The translations under genes were made by a program, and so were the position numbers. A DNA stretch of 64,000 nt, from positions 52,182,601-52,246,600 of the forward strand of contig OX421964.1 in the NCBI GenBank assembly GCA_949128115.1. Direction: 5' to 3'. Origin of the DNA: Anaspis maculata. Taxonomy: Eukaryota > Arthropoda > Insecta > Coleoptera > Scraptiidae. A model generated the notes under the pieces. That model had not been told where the DNA came from. It ran no database searches and saw nothing but the letters and a program-made list of their open reading frames with translations. How positions within the stretch are numbered: the stretch's first letter is position 1; each line of letters starts with the position of its first letter. Positions 12,027-25,100 of the stretch are shown piece by piece.

Positions 12027-13279
12027 TATTTGATTATGTATCAGTTTATCACTTTACACGTTATGTATCTAATGGAACGATAACGTAAAAACTATCATTA
12101 TCATATTAATTGTGATCATTAGAGAAATAAATGAGTATCTACTTAGAACCTAGGACCTAGGTATACGAGTAGGTATCAGTACCGCGAAACGAAATGGGCA
12201 AGACGAGTGTCTACCACCATTCCGCCCCGGATTTTCTTCTATGGACATAAACACGACCACCTCTCGTGCAAGGGAACTTGATTAGCATAAATATTCTGAA
12301 TGAATTTGGAGGTGAAAAAATTTAGAGCTGCTGATGGTACAAAAATAAAAAATACGCTTCCAATGACTCACTCCGTGCTGGATCCGATGGGAAAATTTCC
12401 AAGGGTGAGTCTCCGCGCGCGGTCCGTTCTCTAGGTAAAGGCCATATAAAGGTAGGAATAAGTGCAGAAGCGGGTGCGGGTGCGAATCGGCGGGATCAAA
12501 GCTGCCGGCACGTTAATATCTCTGGCGCCGAAAAAGGCCCATTCACGCTTATGACGAAGGTGCTGCTGGCTTGCTCTTGGGTGGCGCTCCGGCCGGCCAG
12601 GCCGTGACCAATGGTTCCCGTACTCAATGAAACCCAGCTCGCACTCTCTCACCTGAGCAAGAAGAATCCCTTCGATAACGAAACGGAAAGTCGAACGAAC
12701 GTTCGATTTGCATCATCACTACTGGCTCGCAAGAAAAGTGTCGATATAATTGCTGCATACCCAGCAGTAGGGTATATCAGCTAATAAAGCAATTTATTCT
12801 ACGTGGACGGTGAAGACGGGTATATAAAAAACAAACAAGCTTCAAACGAAGAGGCAAATTGAGTGTAATATAGTTTTTTCTTTGCGGTTGTAAGCTGCCG
12901 AGCGCTAGACTTTCAGGAGCCTCGAGCTATAAGCTCGACGAAAAGTGTAACCGCATTATTGGAATCCTACGCCGTGCAGCTCAGGATGGCCGTCGAATAA
13001 CTCCGCTATTCGCTAAAATAACCTCTATGGTTCTTGATCACATATACTTAATTATGTTCATAGATTTTTCAAATTTTGAGTTTCCTGAAATCGGCGATTT
13101 CAAGATATTTTTGAACAATCAAGCTCAAATTTGTCGAGGAACAGCTATATAGGGAAAGTCGGGGCGGAACGGACCACCTAACGTTTGAAGTGCTGTGAAA
13201 GCTAAAATAAAAGTCACATAAGGCTTTAAATTGTTGACCTCAATTGCTACTACACGAGGCATCTTATTTTATAAATCAT
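12027..13279. other. Intergenic, no gene recognised
   Basis: It includes a GC-richer stretch near 12400-12660 with a 73-codon minus-strand frame lacking any known motif. Nothing further can be supported. Confidence 0.35.
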
Positions 13280-13785
13280 TAATGTCATAGCCCAAAGTGC
13301 GATTCATAACTCGATTTTAATTTTAGTTGCAATTTTAATCGCAATTATAACAAAGCTCAAAGATACGGTTCCCTTTGTACCTTTCATAACCCGATTTTAA
13401 TCGCAAGACGCAATCGCAACGATCCTTACGATCGACCAATGAAAATCAAGATAATATCAAGATTAGCGAAAATGAACTCAGTAGTCTTCTTGACGAGCAA
13501 GGTAGCGTTAGGGAATTTTCTAATGAATTTTAATTTTCTTCGTCAGAATTGCTTGATGCATTCAACTGACAAGTGAGTCACATTTACAGTGGCACTAGTG
13601 ACTGACAAGATTTTCCTAAAGTCCCTAGGTTTTCTCCCTCCATCATTTCTTGCTTCCGACAGATGCGATGGCTGCGATCGAGTTGAAAATTGAGGAATAT
13701 GCTTACGATCGATCCGACTAAAGTTGCGATTAAAATGCGACTGAAATTAAAATCGAGTTATAAATCGCACTTTAGTCATGAGAAA
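13280..13785. mobile_element. Inverted-repeat element, about 500 bp
   Basis: AAAGTGCGATTCATAACTCG on the left pairs with CGAGTTATAAATCGCACTTT on the right. The interior repeats the AATCGCAA / TTGCGATT theme. No coding sequence is evident. Confidence 0.7.
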
Positions 13786-14074
13786 TGGTGGCCAAGAAGA
13801 AGCAAAATTGTAATTTTTAAACATGTTTGACGTCTTTACACTCCACACCCACAAAACCTTTATTCTGCATGATGTATTCCTACACATTAAAATAATTGAG
13901 CCCATTTTGTTTTTATTGTCATCATCCTCTCTCCCCAGTCATCAATATTTACTGTCGCGCCCCGAAAAATGGACATAATCGGTAGAAACTAAAAGAGGAA
14001 ATATTTGAAAAGTGAAAAAAAAAAGTGCGAGTTTTTTTGCTCTTTAATCAAATCGGGAAGTATGAGAAAATAAG

Positions 14075-14624
14075 ACCTTCCTTTGATTGTCATAATTTTT
14101 TTGTGAAAAGTTCCCTGAAATCCAAGCTCAGGAACTTTGGACAATCGCCATCAAGTGTCAAAAAGTCGTTTTTTCAGCGAAGAAGTCATTCTTCCATTGC
14201 AAGATTGCCCTCTTTGTAATTGAATCATCAGACATTTCTTAGGTCTGCTATTGTTGGAAATAAGACAGTCAACTCTTTCTACTTCTTGACCGCCATCTTG
14301 GATCCGCCACTCAAGCAAAAGTAGAAATAGTGTATACACATACACATACATAATACAGTACCTGTACACTATTTCTACTTTTGCATAAGTGGCGGATCCA
14401 AGATGGCGGCCAAGAAGTAGAATTGTCAGTATCACCATACTGACAAACATGCATCATATATGATACGCAATCATTCATTTACAAAAAGGACAGTCTTGCA
14501 ATAAAGAAATGACTGTTTCAACAAAAGAACGACTTTTAACCACTTGATGGCGATTATCCAAAGTTCCTGAGCTCAGATTTCAGGGGACTTCCTACAGGTC
14601 ATTCATGACAATCAAAGGAATGTG
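14075..14624. mobile_element. Palindromic element, about 550 bp
   Basis: CCTTTGATTGTCAT at the left end faces ATGACAATCAAAGG at the right end. A strong inner hairpin follows: CGCCATCTTGGATCCGCCAC at 14291-14310 and GTGGCGGATCCAAGATGGCG at 14390-14409, plus AAAAGTAGAAATAGTGTA against TACACTATTTCTACTTTT. The centre is near 14350. Confidence 0.85.
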
Positions 14625-14899
14625 CATACAAAATTTCAACCCTCTACTATTTTTTCCGAAGAGGAAAGACAAAGTGACTGGACCAAAAGTGACAAGACAG
14701 TATTTATCTTCTTTCTCAAAAAAATATTACTTCTATTCTGAAAACCATTCGTTGAAAAAAAAATCGGTTGTCCCCCCACCCCCCAAAACTTCCTCGACGG
14801 GCGCAAGGAATGGATGGAAATTTTAAATTATGAGATGTCCCTTCAGGTGAGAAGTTAGAATTTGAGAATAAAATTAAAGAACTGAGATATTTTCTCTAA

Positions 14900-17800
14900 T
14901 AAGGGATTCATGTAGAGCTCCATCACTTGAGTTTGGTTTCGATAACCCAGGCCTGATTTATATTTTCAACAGGGAAACTCCTGGGAAATTGGAAAGAGAC
15001 TTATTGGAAAATGTTCAAGAGCCAGTTACCTGCTCTTGTTTAATAAAAATTGGTGAAAATCTGTTCACGGGATAAAAAGTTGGAAAATTTCCAGTTTTTC
15101 CAGAGATGAAAGCTTGGAAACCGTGGCTCCGATGCCGAAAATTTTCCCTCCAAAAATTAATTTAATCTTTTCTCCAACTTTCATTCCTGTAATGTCTGCA
15201 CCTGAAATGAATATTTTGTGGAGTTTTTCAAATTCACGGGATGTGCTAATTTAATTTAATTTTCAAGAAATTATCGTCGGGAAACCGGAACCGTGCCGAT
15301 TTTAAAAATGGGTCTACACGACGCCCAATTCAATATTTTTTCAATATCGTTTTGATTTTTTTGAAAATAATTGTTCCCCGAGCGGGAAAAAATTCCTGCA
15401 TCAGAGGCGAGTCGTCCTGGTTAAAATACGGGCGAGAGACTCTCTTGAGTGGCAATGGCTAGAAGAAATTTTGAAAATTCATAACGGTCGACTGGAAAAT
15501 TGTGAAAGATTGCAACTGCAGACTTGATTTGAATTTTTTGTTTTGTTGCTCCCTGCTAAGTTTGGTCCCAATCCATCGGATAGATTTTGAATAATTAAAT
15601 GGTAAATAATGAAGTACGCAACAAAAGTCGTGTCACCCCCTAAATTTTCATCGGTTTTCAAAACTGATTATCTTCAAATTCTCTTGGGCGATTTTGGGTT
15701 TTTTTCGACTTGTAGACAGCACAGTTCTTCAGCTATCAGATCAGCTATCAGATCTTGTTTTTGCTAAATATGAAAGATGTGAAATAAGGTCCGTACAGGG
15801 TGACACATCAAACAGTGCCAAATTGATGGAAGTTCCGTAATCCCCCATTCTCTCAAAAAAAGTTTTTCTCAATTCAAAAACGAAATTCACGAAGAGTGAT
15901 GTCTCACCTCGGGATGGTTTTTGATTTTTAGCCAAATTTTGATTTTTTTGAAAAATATTCGTGTCTGTTTGTAATCTCTCACGATTAATGCCGAACTGTT
16001 GATCCGATCAATTTGAAATCCGGTATGCAGACATGGTTTTGTTGTCAAATGAGCGAATCAGCCTTTCGCTGTCATCTGTCAAGCAAAAGTGACACTATCA
16101 GAAAACGACAAGAAGCCCATTCTCACGGAATAGCCCAGGCGCCAGAGAGCAAAAATCAGCTCAATAAGGAAATGATTGTTTCCCGGCTGGAAACTAGCTC
16201 AAAACGATCTGTGTGGCTTAGGTTTTGACATACTAATTTCCCCCCTTTCGGAAATGTCGGCGTCATGTCGCCATCATCAACAAGAAGTGCACCAGCGTGG
16301 TTTTTGCCAAATATCTTGATTTTGGGCCATCTGACAGCAAAAGATGTAGGAAGTCATTTTGAAACCAATGAAATTCCCTACGGAATAGTTTTTGAATGAC
16401 TTTTCTGCGACCTATGGTTTTTGAGATAGACCTTCTGGAAGCAAGAGGCATTGTCGTAAAAGCTCCATGGCCACTTGACTCGAAAAACTAAAATGTCGAT
16501 GTGACAAAAAAATTTCAAAATGAGATTTCTCGAGAATCCTTCATGCTATAGTTGCGGTGATGGTCTTAAACTCTTTCTCTTGAACCGTTGATTACGAATA
16601 TAGAAAAGTCAAAAACGTCACATTGTACATATACAGGGTGTACTGAGGGAATCAAATCAGTTCAGAGAAATTTCACATATTTCTTCGATTTAGCCTATAT
16701 GCGACACTCTAAGCATCTAACACGAGTCCAATATCAATATGGATTTGCTCTATATGCTTCACCTTATACACTAAAGAAGTGGTCAGCTCACAGCTTTACT
16801 GTAAAATGTTTTGAAGGCCCTCTGAAATCATCGAAATATTAAAAATTTACAGTACCAAGGAATGTATATAACAGTATAATATATACCAAGAGACAAAAGT
16901 GAATTTTTAATTTGGGAAATTGGAGCCAAAGGGCCCTCGAGCAACAAACTTCACCCAAGGGATCAAAAATTCACTTTGGTTCCTTGGTATATAATATACT
17001 GTTACATACATTTTTTGCTACTGTAAATTTTGATGATTTCAGAGGACCTTCAAAACATTTTACAGGAAGGCTGTGAGCTGACCACTCCTTAGGTGTATCA
17101 AGTGAAGCTTACATAGCAATGCATATTGATATTGGACTTGTGATAAGTGCTTAGAGTTTCGCATAGGCTAAATCGAAGAAATATGTCAAATTTCTCTGTT
17201 CTGATTTGATTCCCGTAGTACACCCTGTATATGTACAATGTGACGTTTTTGACTTTCCAATATTCGTAATCTACGGTTCAAGAGGAAGAGTTTAAGACTA
17301 TCACCGCAACTATAGCATGAAGAATTCTTGAGTAATCTCATTTTGAATTTTTTTTTGTCACATCGACATTTTAGTTATTCGAGTCAAGTGGCCATGGAGC
17401 TTTCACGACAATGACTTTCGCTTCCAGAAGCTCTATCTCAAAGACCATAGGTCGCAAAAAATTGATTGAAAAACCAAACTGTAGGGAATTTCATAGGCTT
17501 CAAAATGATTTCTTACATCTTTTGCTGTCAGATGACCCAAAATTAAGATATACGGCAAAAACCATGCTAGTGCACTTCTTGTTGATGATGGCGACATGAC
17601 GCCGACATTTCCGAAAGGGGGGAAACTAGTATGTCAAACCCTAAGCTACACAGATCGTTTTAAGCTAGTTTCCAGCCAGGAAACAATTATTTCCTTATTG
17701 TTTTCCCTGGCGCCTGGGCTAGAACCTGACTTGCAATATGTCATTTGAAAGCTCGTAAAAAACTGTATTCAAAACTGCAAAAAGTCTGTGTCTATTTATC

Positions 17801-20150
17801 ATCTGTCAAATATTAAAAAATGTCAAAGTTTAAAATTCCACTATTTAATTATTGGGTCCAATCCGATGTATTGAACCCAAATTTGGCAGGAAGCAACACA
17901 ACAAAAGAGTCAAATCATGTCTGCAGTTGCAGTTTTTGTTTATTCTCTAGTGGGTAGTTATGAATTTTCACAATTTCTCCTAGCCGTTGCCACCTGAGGG
18001 AGCCTTTAACCCGGGATCTGACCAAAACGACTACTCGCTTTTGATGCAGGACCCCACTCAAAAATTCATTATTTCTTCTCGGGGATCGACTTTTTTTTCA
18101 AATATTTCAACTGATTTCAAAAAAAGATTGGATTAGGCGTCGTGTAGACCCATTTTTGAAATTAACACATCTTCGGTTCTCCGACGGTGATTTTTTCAAA
18201 ATGAATTTTGCTCAATCCGTTTTAGAAAGACTGCAGTGCAAACTTCAACATGCGGTGAGCCCCACAAAATATTCATTTTAGGTGCAGACCATGCTGGGAA
18301 TGGAAGTTGGAGGATAGATTGAAATAATTTTTGGAAGAAAAATTTTCGAAATCGGACTTACGGTTTTCGAGTACCTACTTCTCTATGGGAAACAAGCATA
18401 TTTTTCGAATTTTTATCCTGTAAGCAGATTTCCACCATTTTTTTCATACAAAAGGTAACTGGCTCTTGAACATTTTTCAACAAGTTTTCTTTCCAATTTC
18501 CCGGGAATTTCCCTGTTGAAAATGTAAACCAGCCTGGGTTATCAAGACCGGACTTGAATGATGAAGCTTAGAGACCTTTTGTTAAGAAAAAAAAAGGTGG
18601 AAATCTGTCCACGGGACTAAAAGTTGGAAAATATGCAGTTTATCCATATAGGAAAACTTGAAAACCGTAGGTCTGATTTCGAAAATTTCTCTCCCAAAAA
18701 TCAATTCAATCTTTTCTTCAACGTTCATTCCAAGCATATCTGCACCTAAAATGAATATTTAGTGGGGCTCACCGCATGTTGAAGTTCACACTACGGTTTT
18801 CCCAAATCCACGGAATGTGCAAAATTCATTTTGAAAAAATCACCGTCGGAAAACCGAAGCTGTGTCGATTTTAAAAATAGATCTCACGACGCCCAATCCA
18901 ATCTATTTTCGATATCAGTTGGAATTATTCAAAGAAAGTCGATCCCCGAGAAGAAATGAGTTTTTGAGTGAAGTCCTGCATCAAAAGCGAGTCGTTCTGG
19001 CCAAAACCCGGATTAAAGGCTCTCTCGGGTGAAGACGGCTAGAAGAAATTTTGTAAACTCATAACACCCCGACTAGAAAATGGTGGAAAACTACAACTGC
19101 AGACTTATTTCGACTCTTTTGTTGTGATGCCTCCTGCCAAATTTGGTTCCAATCCATCGGATAGATTTTGAATAATGAAATGGAAAAATTTGGAATTTTT
19201 GACATTTTTTAATATTTGACAGATGACAGAATATTGATGTGAGAATATTCTTCTGTCATTTTCTGGCAGTGACACTTCTGTTTGACAGATGACAGCCAAA
19301 AACTGATGAGCTCATTCGACAACAAAACCATGTCTGCATACCGTATTTCAAATCGATCAGATCAACAGTTCGGCTGTTTTCATGGAAGATGTAAGACACA
19401 AGACACAAGTCATAGACAAAAATATTTTTCAAAAAATCATAATAGGGCTGAAAATAAAAAACCATCCCGAGGTAAGACATCACTCTCCATGAATTTCGTT
19501 TCTGAATTGGGGAATTTTTTTTGAGGAAATGGGGAATCACGGAACCTCCATCAATTTAGCACTGTTTGATGTGTCACCCTGTACAAACCTGATTTGACAT
19601 ATTTTGTACTCCGCAAAGACAAGATCTGATAGCCGAAGATATCTACCAGTTCCAAGGAATCCAAAGTCGCACAAGAGAATTAGGGGGTGAGACGACTTTT
19701 GTTGCGTACTTTATATTATTTTTTCACTTCCTTGATTACTTTTGTTATTTTGTTCTTAAATGGATAACTCAATTACAGAAAGGTGTTGAGCAATGAAATT
19801 CTTTGTTTTTACGCCGACGTTTCGTCTTTTAAAAAACGACGGCGTAAAAACGAGGAATTTCATTGCCCAGCACCTTCCTGTAATTGGGTTATCCATTTGA
19901 ACAAAATAACAATTGATTGGTAAAGTTTTGAACTCTGACATTTTCTATTATTTGACAGATGACAGAGAAAGCGATAGTTTTAACTGTTCTGAATACAGTT
20001 TTTGATGAGCTTCCAAACGGCGTATCGCAAGTCAAGTTCCGTGAGATGAAGCTTCAATCATTTATTGATAGTGACACTTCCGTTTGACAAATGACAGCGA
20101 AAAACTAAGGGATCATTCGACGGTGGAATCATGTCTGTGCACCAAATTTC
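14900..20150. mobile_element. Nested cluster of long inverted repeats
   Basis: Block A occurs three times: + at about 14900-15620, inverted at about 17830-18570 and + at about 18590-19190. Markers include GGGTCTACACGACGCC, ATCCATCGGATAGATTTTGA and CTGGCTCTTGAACATTTTTC or their complements. Block B occurs at about 15610-16130 and inverted at about 19210-19735 (GTACGCAACAAAAGTCGTGT versus CGACTTTTGTTGCGTAC), with a third partial copy at 20045-20150. Between them is a palindrome of about 1.6-1.9 kb centred near 16930 (CGCCATCATCAACAAGAAGT versus ACTTCTTGTTGATGATGGCG). No transposase frame is recognisable; all open frames here are short. Confidence 0.8.
19741..19912. mobile_element. Hairpin MITE, about 170 bp
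   Basis: GTTATTTTGTTCTTAAATGG at the left faces CCATTTGAACAAAATAAC at the right. The arms run inward (TGGATAACTCAATTACAG versus CTGTAATTGGGTTATCCA) to a core with TTTTTACGCCG facing CGGCGTAAAAA. It sits just beyond block B of the nested cluster. Confidence 0.85.
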
Positions 20151-21883
20151 AAGTCAATCGCATAGACGTTGCGGCTGTTATACAGACAGAGATCATTCTG
20201 GAAATGGTCCTAATCGTTATAGGCACTCTGCGGATTTACTTCAGCGCCAAAAGTTGCGTTCTTTTTTGTACTTTTCTTACAGGAAGTTATCTATTTCCAT
20301 TTAACAACAATGCCATTTGAATAATGATACCACCTGCAAATGTCAATTTCAACAATGCATAAATTTAAATTTTGACAATTTTCCTCACACATATGTTCGC
20401 GACTGCCGCATGAGGGTGCTGGAACGGGCGGGATATTCAAAATGTGCAGAGCGCCTATAGGGGACCAAAACAGACATACCCGTCGAAATCTCGGAAAAAA
20501 TGTTTACGCGTTCATAATATTTCTCCTCCTCGTTGGGTGGTGGGTCGGGGAAGTAAAATAGAAAGTTATAGAGACTTTTTTGTGAAAAAATTGAGACGGC
20601 TGCGACTTCGGAGCTAAGGCTGACCAAATGGTGGATGCGCAGCACAAGATGCAATGGATTACTGAAGTGTTTACTCAAGTTGTATGCGTATACCGCTGTA
20701 TTCCTAGTGTAAAGGTATATTACATTGTTTAGTGTTTGTTTCCAAGTGCCTTCCTTGAAGTGTAAGTGTATGATGATGTATGTACTTGAAAGTTTTATTC
20801 TTCACTGACAAAAATTTGTGAGGATGCGATTGCAGAATCATTCGAATGTGCTGGAGACTTCAACGTGCAAGCAAGCCACAATTGCACAAAGTTGGTGGAG
20901 GCGCAGCACAAAAGCCCACAGAGTTTCAGGTCTGTGGTTTCAGTATTGAAGGGTGGATCTGCTTCTACGCTAATCGGTTTATTCTGGCGCATCCACCAGA
21001 ATAGTCAGTCGCCTAATACTCTTCATTTCATCAGTTCAACCTTGCATCATGATGGCCTGAAGTCATCTATATATGGGCTAATTCAGCGTATGCAAATAAA
21101 TGAGAGCAAGTTCATTCAGTTTCATTCGCATCCCTATAATGTCCAAAAGCTTGATAAAAATGAATTTAAGCTTTCAGTGAATCCAGAGCATTCAGATTTC
21201 ACATTGTGTCTCATGATGCAATCAAAAATTGTGATGGCTGAAATTCTACAGCCTACAGTCATAGACAGTTGGATAATATCATCGCTCATTACTTCATTTT
21301 AGTGCAAAAGATAGGAATTCCCAGGAGTAAACGCAGATTAGCAAACTGTAGTCAGAATACTGGAATACAAGTATTCGAGGGGTTTTCGATCGACTGAGTA
21401 AACTGCCGATTTCCCTTTATTGCGGAAGCGTGGTGCAGCAGCAACGGAATTATCCATCAGGCACAAATTACCATGATCATATCGAAATCGGCGATAGGCA
21501 TCGACTATACAAAGAAAGTTTGCACTGGCAGCAGGAAACGCTAATCCTCCGGCTTTCTTCTCGCATTCTGCGGCCGGTTGATCGGCCCGCATAATCCGCA
21601 TGTTATACAGTTGCCGGTCGTCCGGCCGCATTTTTCCACGAGCAATGGCGGTCCACGGCTCCACAAGAGGCTCGCTGAAGGCGTGTCGGTCGCCTTGGAT
21701 TGGAGAGGGGTTCCTGGCCTGGGTGGAGTAAGTCCGGGTCCTCTCCACGTGTGCAGGACCACACGTGCAGGTGGACCAGCAGGCCAGGCTCAGTGCCACA
21801 AAGGACTCTGCTGTGGGTGGTCGGGACGCTGCGGGTTGGCTCCTCCTAAGGTAATTATTCGTACACGCTCGGTCATGTTCGAC
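20151..21883. other. wg upstream region, no other gene recognised
   Basis: From 20400 to 21300 there are frames of up to 145 codons (20865-21302, starting GTG) with no recognised domain. From about 21540 the sequence becomes GC-rich. The 242-codon minus-strand frame (21338-22066) overlaps the wg promoter and looks like a by-product of base composition. Confidence 0.4.
21746..21767. promoter_or_regulatory. Paired CACGTG E-boxes in inverted arrangement
   Basis: Two CACGTG hexamers sit at 21746-21751 and 21762-21767, 16 bp apart, inside an inverted repeat (CCACGTGTGCAGG facing CCACACGTGCAGG), about 120-140 bp upstream of the TATA box. CACGTG is the canonical target of bHLH factors of the Myc/Max, USF and Clock type. 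Any use by wg is inference. Confidence 0.35.
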
Positions 21884-21890
21884 TATATAA
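21884..21890 (+). promoter_or_regulatory. wg: TATA box, predicted core promoter of wg
   Basis: TATATAA lies in a GC-rich context directly before a pyrimidine/GC tract. It would place a transcription start near 21914-21920, giving a 5' UTR of about 150 nt with no upstream ATG before the wg start codon. No perfect arthropod initiator is evident. A more distal promoter or a 5' noncoding exon cannot be excluded. Confidence 0.5.
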
Positions 21891-21914
21891 CCACCCCCTA
21901 CCCTACCCCCGAGC

Positions 21915-22069
21915 TGAGTAAATAGTGCAGGTCCCAGGTGGATATTGTTTATTTTTTGCGTTTGCGGCGGTGTCGCGTACGTGCGCGGGTGTGTTGTTGG
22001 GTTTGTTGTTATTGTTCTTCTTGGCCTTCGACCACCAAAATATACGCGACACACATACATATACACATT
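21915..22069 (+). other. wg: Predicted 5' UTR of wg
   Basis: This is the interval between the expected start site (about 30 bp after the TATA box) and ATG 22070. It contains no ATG on the + strand and is rich in G/T. Its 5' boundary is an estimate. Confidence 0.45.
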
Positions 22070-22197
22070 ATGGAGGTGACAGTGAACTTCGTGATGATGA
22101 TGAACCTCTTCGTGCTCCTGCTGGTAGCGTCAGCCGCCTCTGCACTAGGGGATGTTAATACCAGGAGCAAAAACAGAGGCAAAGGATCCATGTGGTG
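22070..22197 (+). CDS. wg: wg coding exon 1: start codon and signal peptide
   Basis: This exon encodes residues 1-42 and two bases of Trp43. ATG 22070 is the first ATG downstream of the predicted start site. An in-frame TAG lies at 21923, and A at -3 with G at +4 is a good start context. The peptide opens [20 protein letters not shown] and continues through SAASA, a hydrophobic secretion signal with an AxA-type cleavage site after residue 25. Initiation at Met9, 10 or 11 would still leave a signal peptide. The mature part is basic ([13 protein letters not shown]), as in other insect Wg proteins. The donor is GTACGT at 22198, which splits the second Trp codon (phase 2) so that TG joins the first G of exon 2. 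Confidence 0.95.
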
Positions 22198-25100
22198 GTA
22201 CGTCACTGTTTAGTTTTAGTAATATCACCCTTCCTATACACATGGATATGGATTCTTCTTCTATATACTACCCACATTAGATATGGTATTCTCCTTTGCA
22301 CCTACTTGAAACTTGAACAAAGGCGTTTGAGTTTTCCTTGAACTTCTCACTGAAGTTCATCTCAACAGAATCGTTCTTCATTCTGAAATCGAAAACCTAT
22401 ATAAAGTTTATTGCTTGAGCTCTGTTTTCAACTCTTCAGCTCTTAGATATACGTTATAAATACTATATGCTCCAGTAGGTGTAGATACTTGCATCATATG
22501 AGCGAAACAATAATTCAGTGAAATTCGATGAATAATAGATGCTATTCCACGTCTCTAGTATATTAATCATTTTTGATTGTATACCTAACACTAGTCAAGC
22601 TTCAGTGATATCATTGCTTTTTCATGGTCCCCAGTTTTCTGATGAAGATACGCTTTTATGACGCACGGTCTGCGTAGAGAGATTTCTAAAATGGACCAAT
22701 CAAAATAATAATAGGTGTGTAGGTACGTATAATACGTAGCAATATCTACGTATAGGTATATACTGACGTCAGCATAATTATTCTGTCTAGGCAGGATAAT
22801 ATATCTACCTATACTAATGATGACATAGTGAATCAGTGAAATGAGTTTATCTTGCATAAATCAATTTTCAGTTCAAATTTAGGCTTGAATCCAATTGACA
22901 ATGAATCTTATATACATTAACAAATACAAAAACAGTATAGAATAAGCATTATAAAAACAAGGAACTGACCATAAAAATTAAATAAAAAAATATAGATTTC
23001 AGTCTTCTTATAGTCTTTTTGAAGTCTGTTACTTGGGTATCTATGTCTCTCTTGTTTCGTAATGTATAATTACTAGATAATCGCGATCACTCCATAAGCA
23101 AAACTTCAAACTTCAGACAATCTTATGCGCTGTTCTATTTTTTCTCCGCTCTCTTCATAATGTGAATGTTCCTACAATTTTTCTGATGTAGGTATTATTG
23201 TGAACGAAACTCTTTTCAATATAGACACGTCACGTAACGGACGTACGTTTCCATACTTCCATAGCTAATTCCAGTTCATAATTTCCAAAAACACCTGCTA
23301 CATCAAGGTGCAGAATTTTTGTAGAACATTAAAAAGTTGCTCCAGACTTTTATAACATGCGTAGGTAACATGTTTTTATACTTGAACTAAATAATTTTGT
23401 AATATACTGTGTATTTACAGTACTTGTAGTACCCTACTATACGCAGGAAGGTACCTATAATACAATCTATTTGTTCAACGTGTGTACTTTTTCCGGTTGC
23501 AAACAAAAGATATCATACTTATTATTATACTTATACAGTTTTTGAACGGAAAAGAAAATTAAATGCTCCAAATAAATGATACTATGGTAACTTTAAGCGT
23601 GGTAACGAGCACATATTTCATGACTTCCTGTTGAAATGAGGTTTACTTGCTTTAAATTGTTACTTGATTTGCTTTGCTCACTAACGTGATGCATTTGGAA
23701 ATTAACTTACAATACTTATTTTCTAAAGCTGTAAGTATACGGATTAGAGCCAATAATCGCTATTTGTGGCGACGCGACTAGGCTAAAAAACTGCTTATTG
23801 ATGCCAAAAAATGTTCAAAATACTTTTTCCTTATCACAATGATATATCCATCAATAAATAATAGATACCTCCTTTAGGTATAAGTGGGACTACCCATACA
23901 AAATTTTGCGATATCTGGCAAGGCAAAGTGGCATACATTGCCAATAAGTGCATGCCAAAGCATCGGAAAAAGCGTTCGTAAGTAGGAAAATAACTTCTTG
24001 ATAGAGGAGAATAGATTTTGGTCATACCTATAACTACGGCTGTGTGCCATAGGAAGGGTTCGTTGAGATTTTGGCTCTTATCACTCCCAAAATCAAACTT
24101 CATCAAACGAACCCCCTTGACTGTTCAGTTTCATGTAATAAACATAAATCCTAATCAAATTTGCGGGCTGAACATTTCAACATAAAATCCAGAGTAAAAC
24201 TGTTTTCTCATGATTTTACGTAGTGGCACTCAAATTTGTTGAAATGTTTAGCAAATCTGATTATGCTGGTTTAGGGCACTCATGTAATGAAATTTTAATT
24301 TTAGAAGCGACAAGAGCGGGAATCCCAAAAAAAAACCTGTCATATGGCACACAGCCCTGGATATCTCGAGATATGCACAGCCCTAATGCCATTTTAGAGC
24401 TTCTTTAATGGGTTACTGATGAATCAATCAATATGGCCTAATACATTATTCGTTATGAACATATGAAGCTACGAGTGACGAGCTGATAAGCGACGATTAT
24501 ATTACAATATACAATATAACGGAATAAAGCTATTGTAAAATTGTCCCTTGATATTATTATCAATATAACAATCACCATTCATTCTATGACCTATAGGAAC
24601 ACTTTTTGTGTTTTATCAGTATAATGAGTATAATGTGTTTTTAAAAACAATTTCTTACTCCAGTTGCAGCAAAATCTCTTCTAAAAGATGATTGTGCTTC
24701 TAATGATAAGTTAGCACTAATGACATCATTAAACAATTCATATATGCACATATCGAAGAACTTTTTTTAATAAAGCAAATTCGTTGCTTTGGGGCATGAT
24801 ACTAAACGCATAAACATAAACTCGTACTATGCTATACAAGTACCTATGTTCTTTTAGCAATAAGTCAGTTTTCCCCAAATTGTGATATATAAAAGCATTT
24901 GCATTTATCCGCAGATTACGTTCAGAGAAAATTTGTATATGATAGTGTATAGCTTTTGAAGCAGATTGTACTGGCTTTTGGAAATTTGGCTTGGTGTCAC
25001 AGTGACAGTGAAGTCAAAATTCATAAGCCACGCTATGATCATGCAAATAGCAAATATGACAGATAGCTTTGGTTTTCCCTGACGCCTCTGAGTTTCTTTA

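Noticed and set aside
20865..21302. 145-codon plus-strand frame upstream of wg
   Set aside because: It starts with GTG, has no recognisable domain and shows no splice or promoter context.
21338..22066. 242-codon minus-strand open frame overlapping the wg promoter and 5' UTR
   Set aside because: It is low-complexity and Pro/Arg/Thr-rich, lies opposite the wg promoter in GC-rich DNA and matches no family I recognise.
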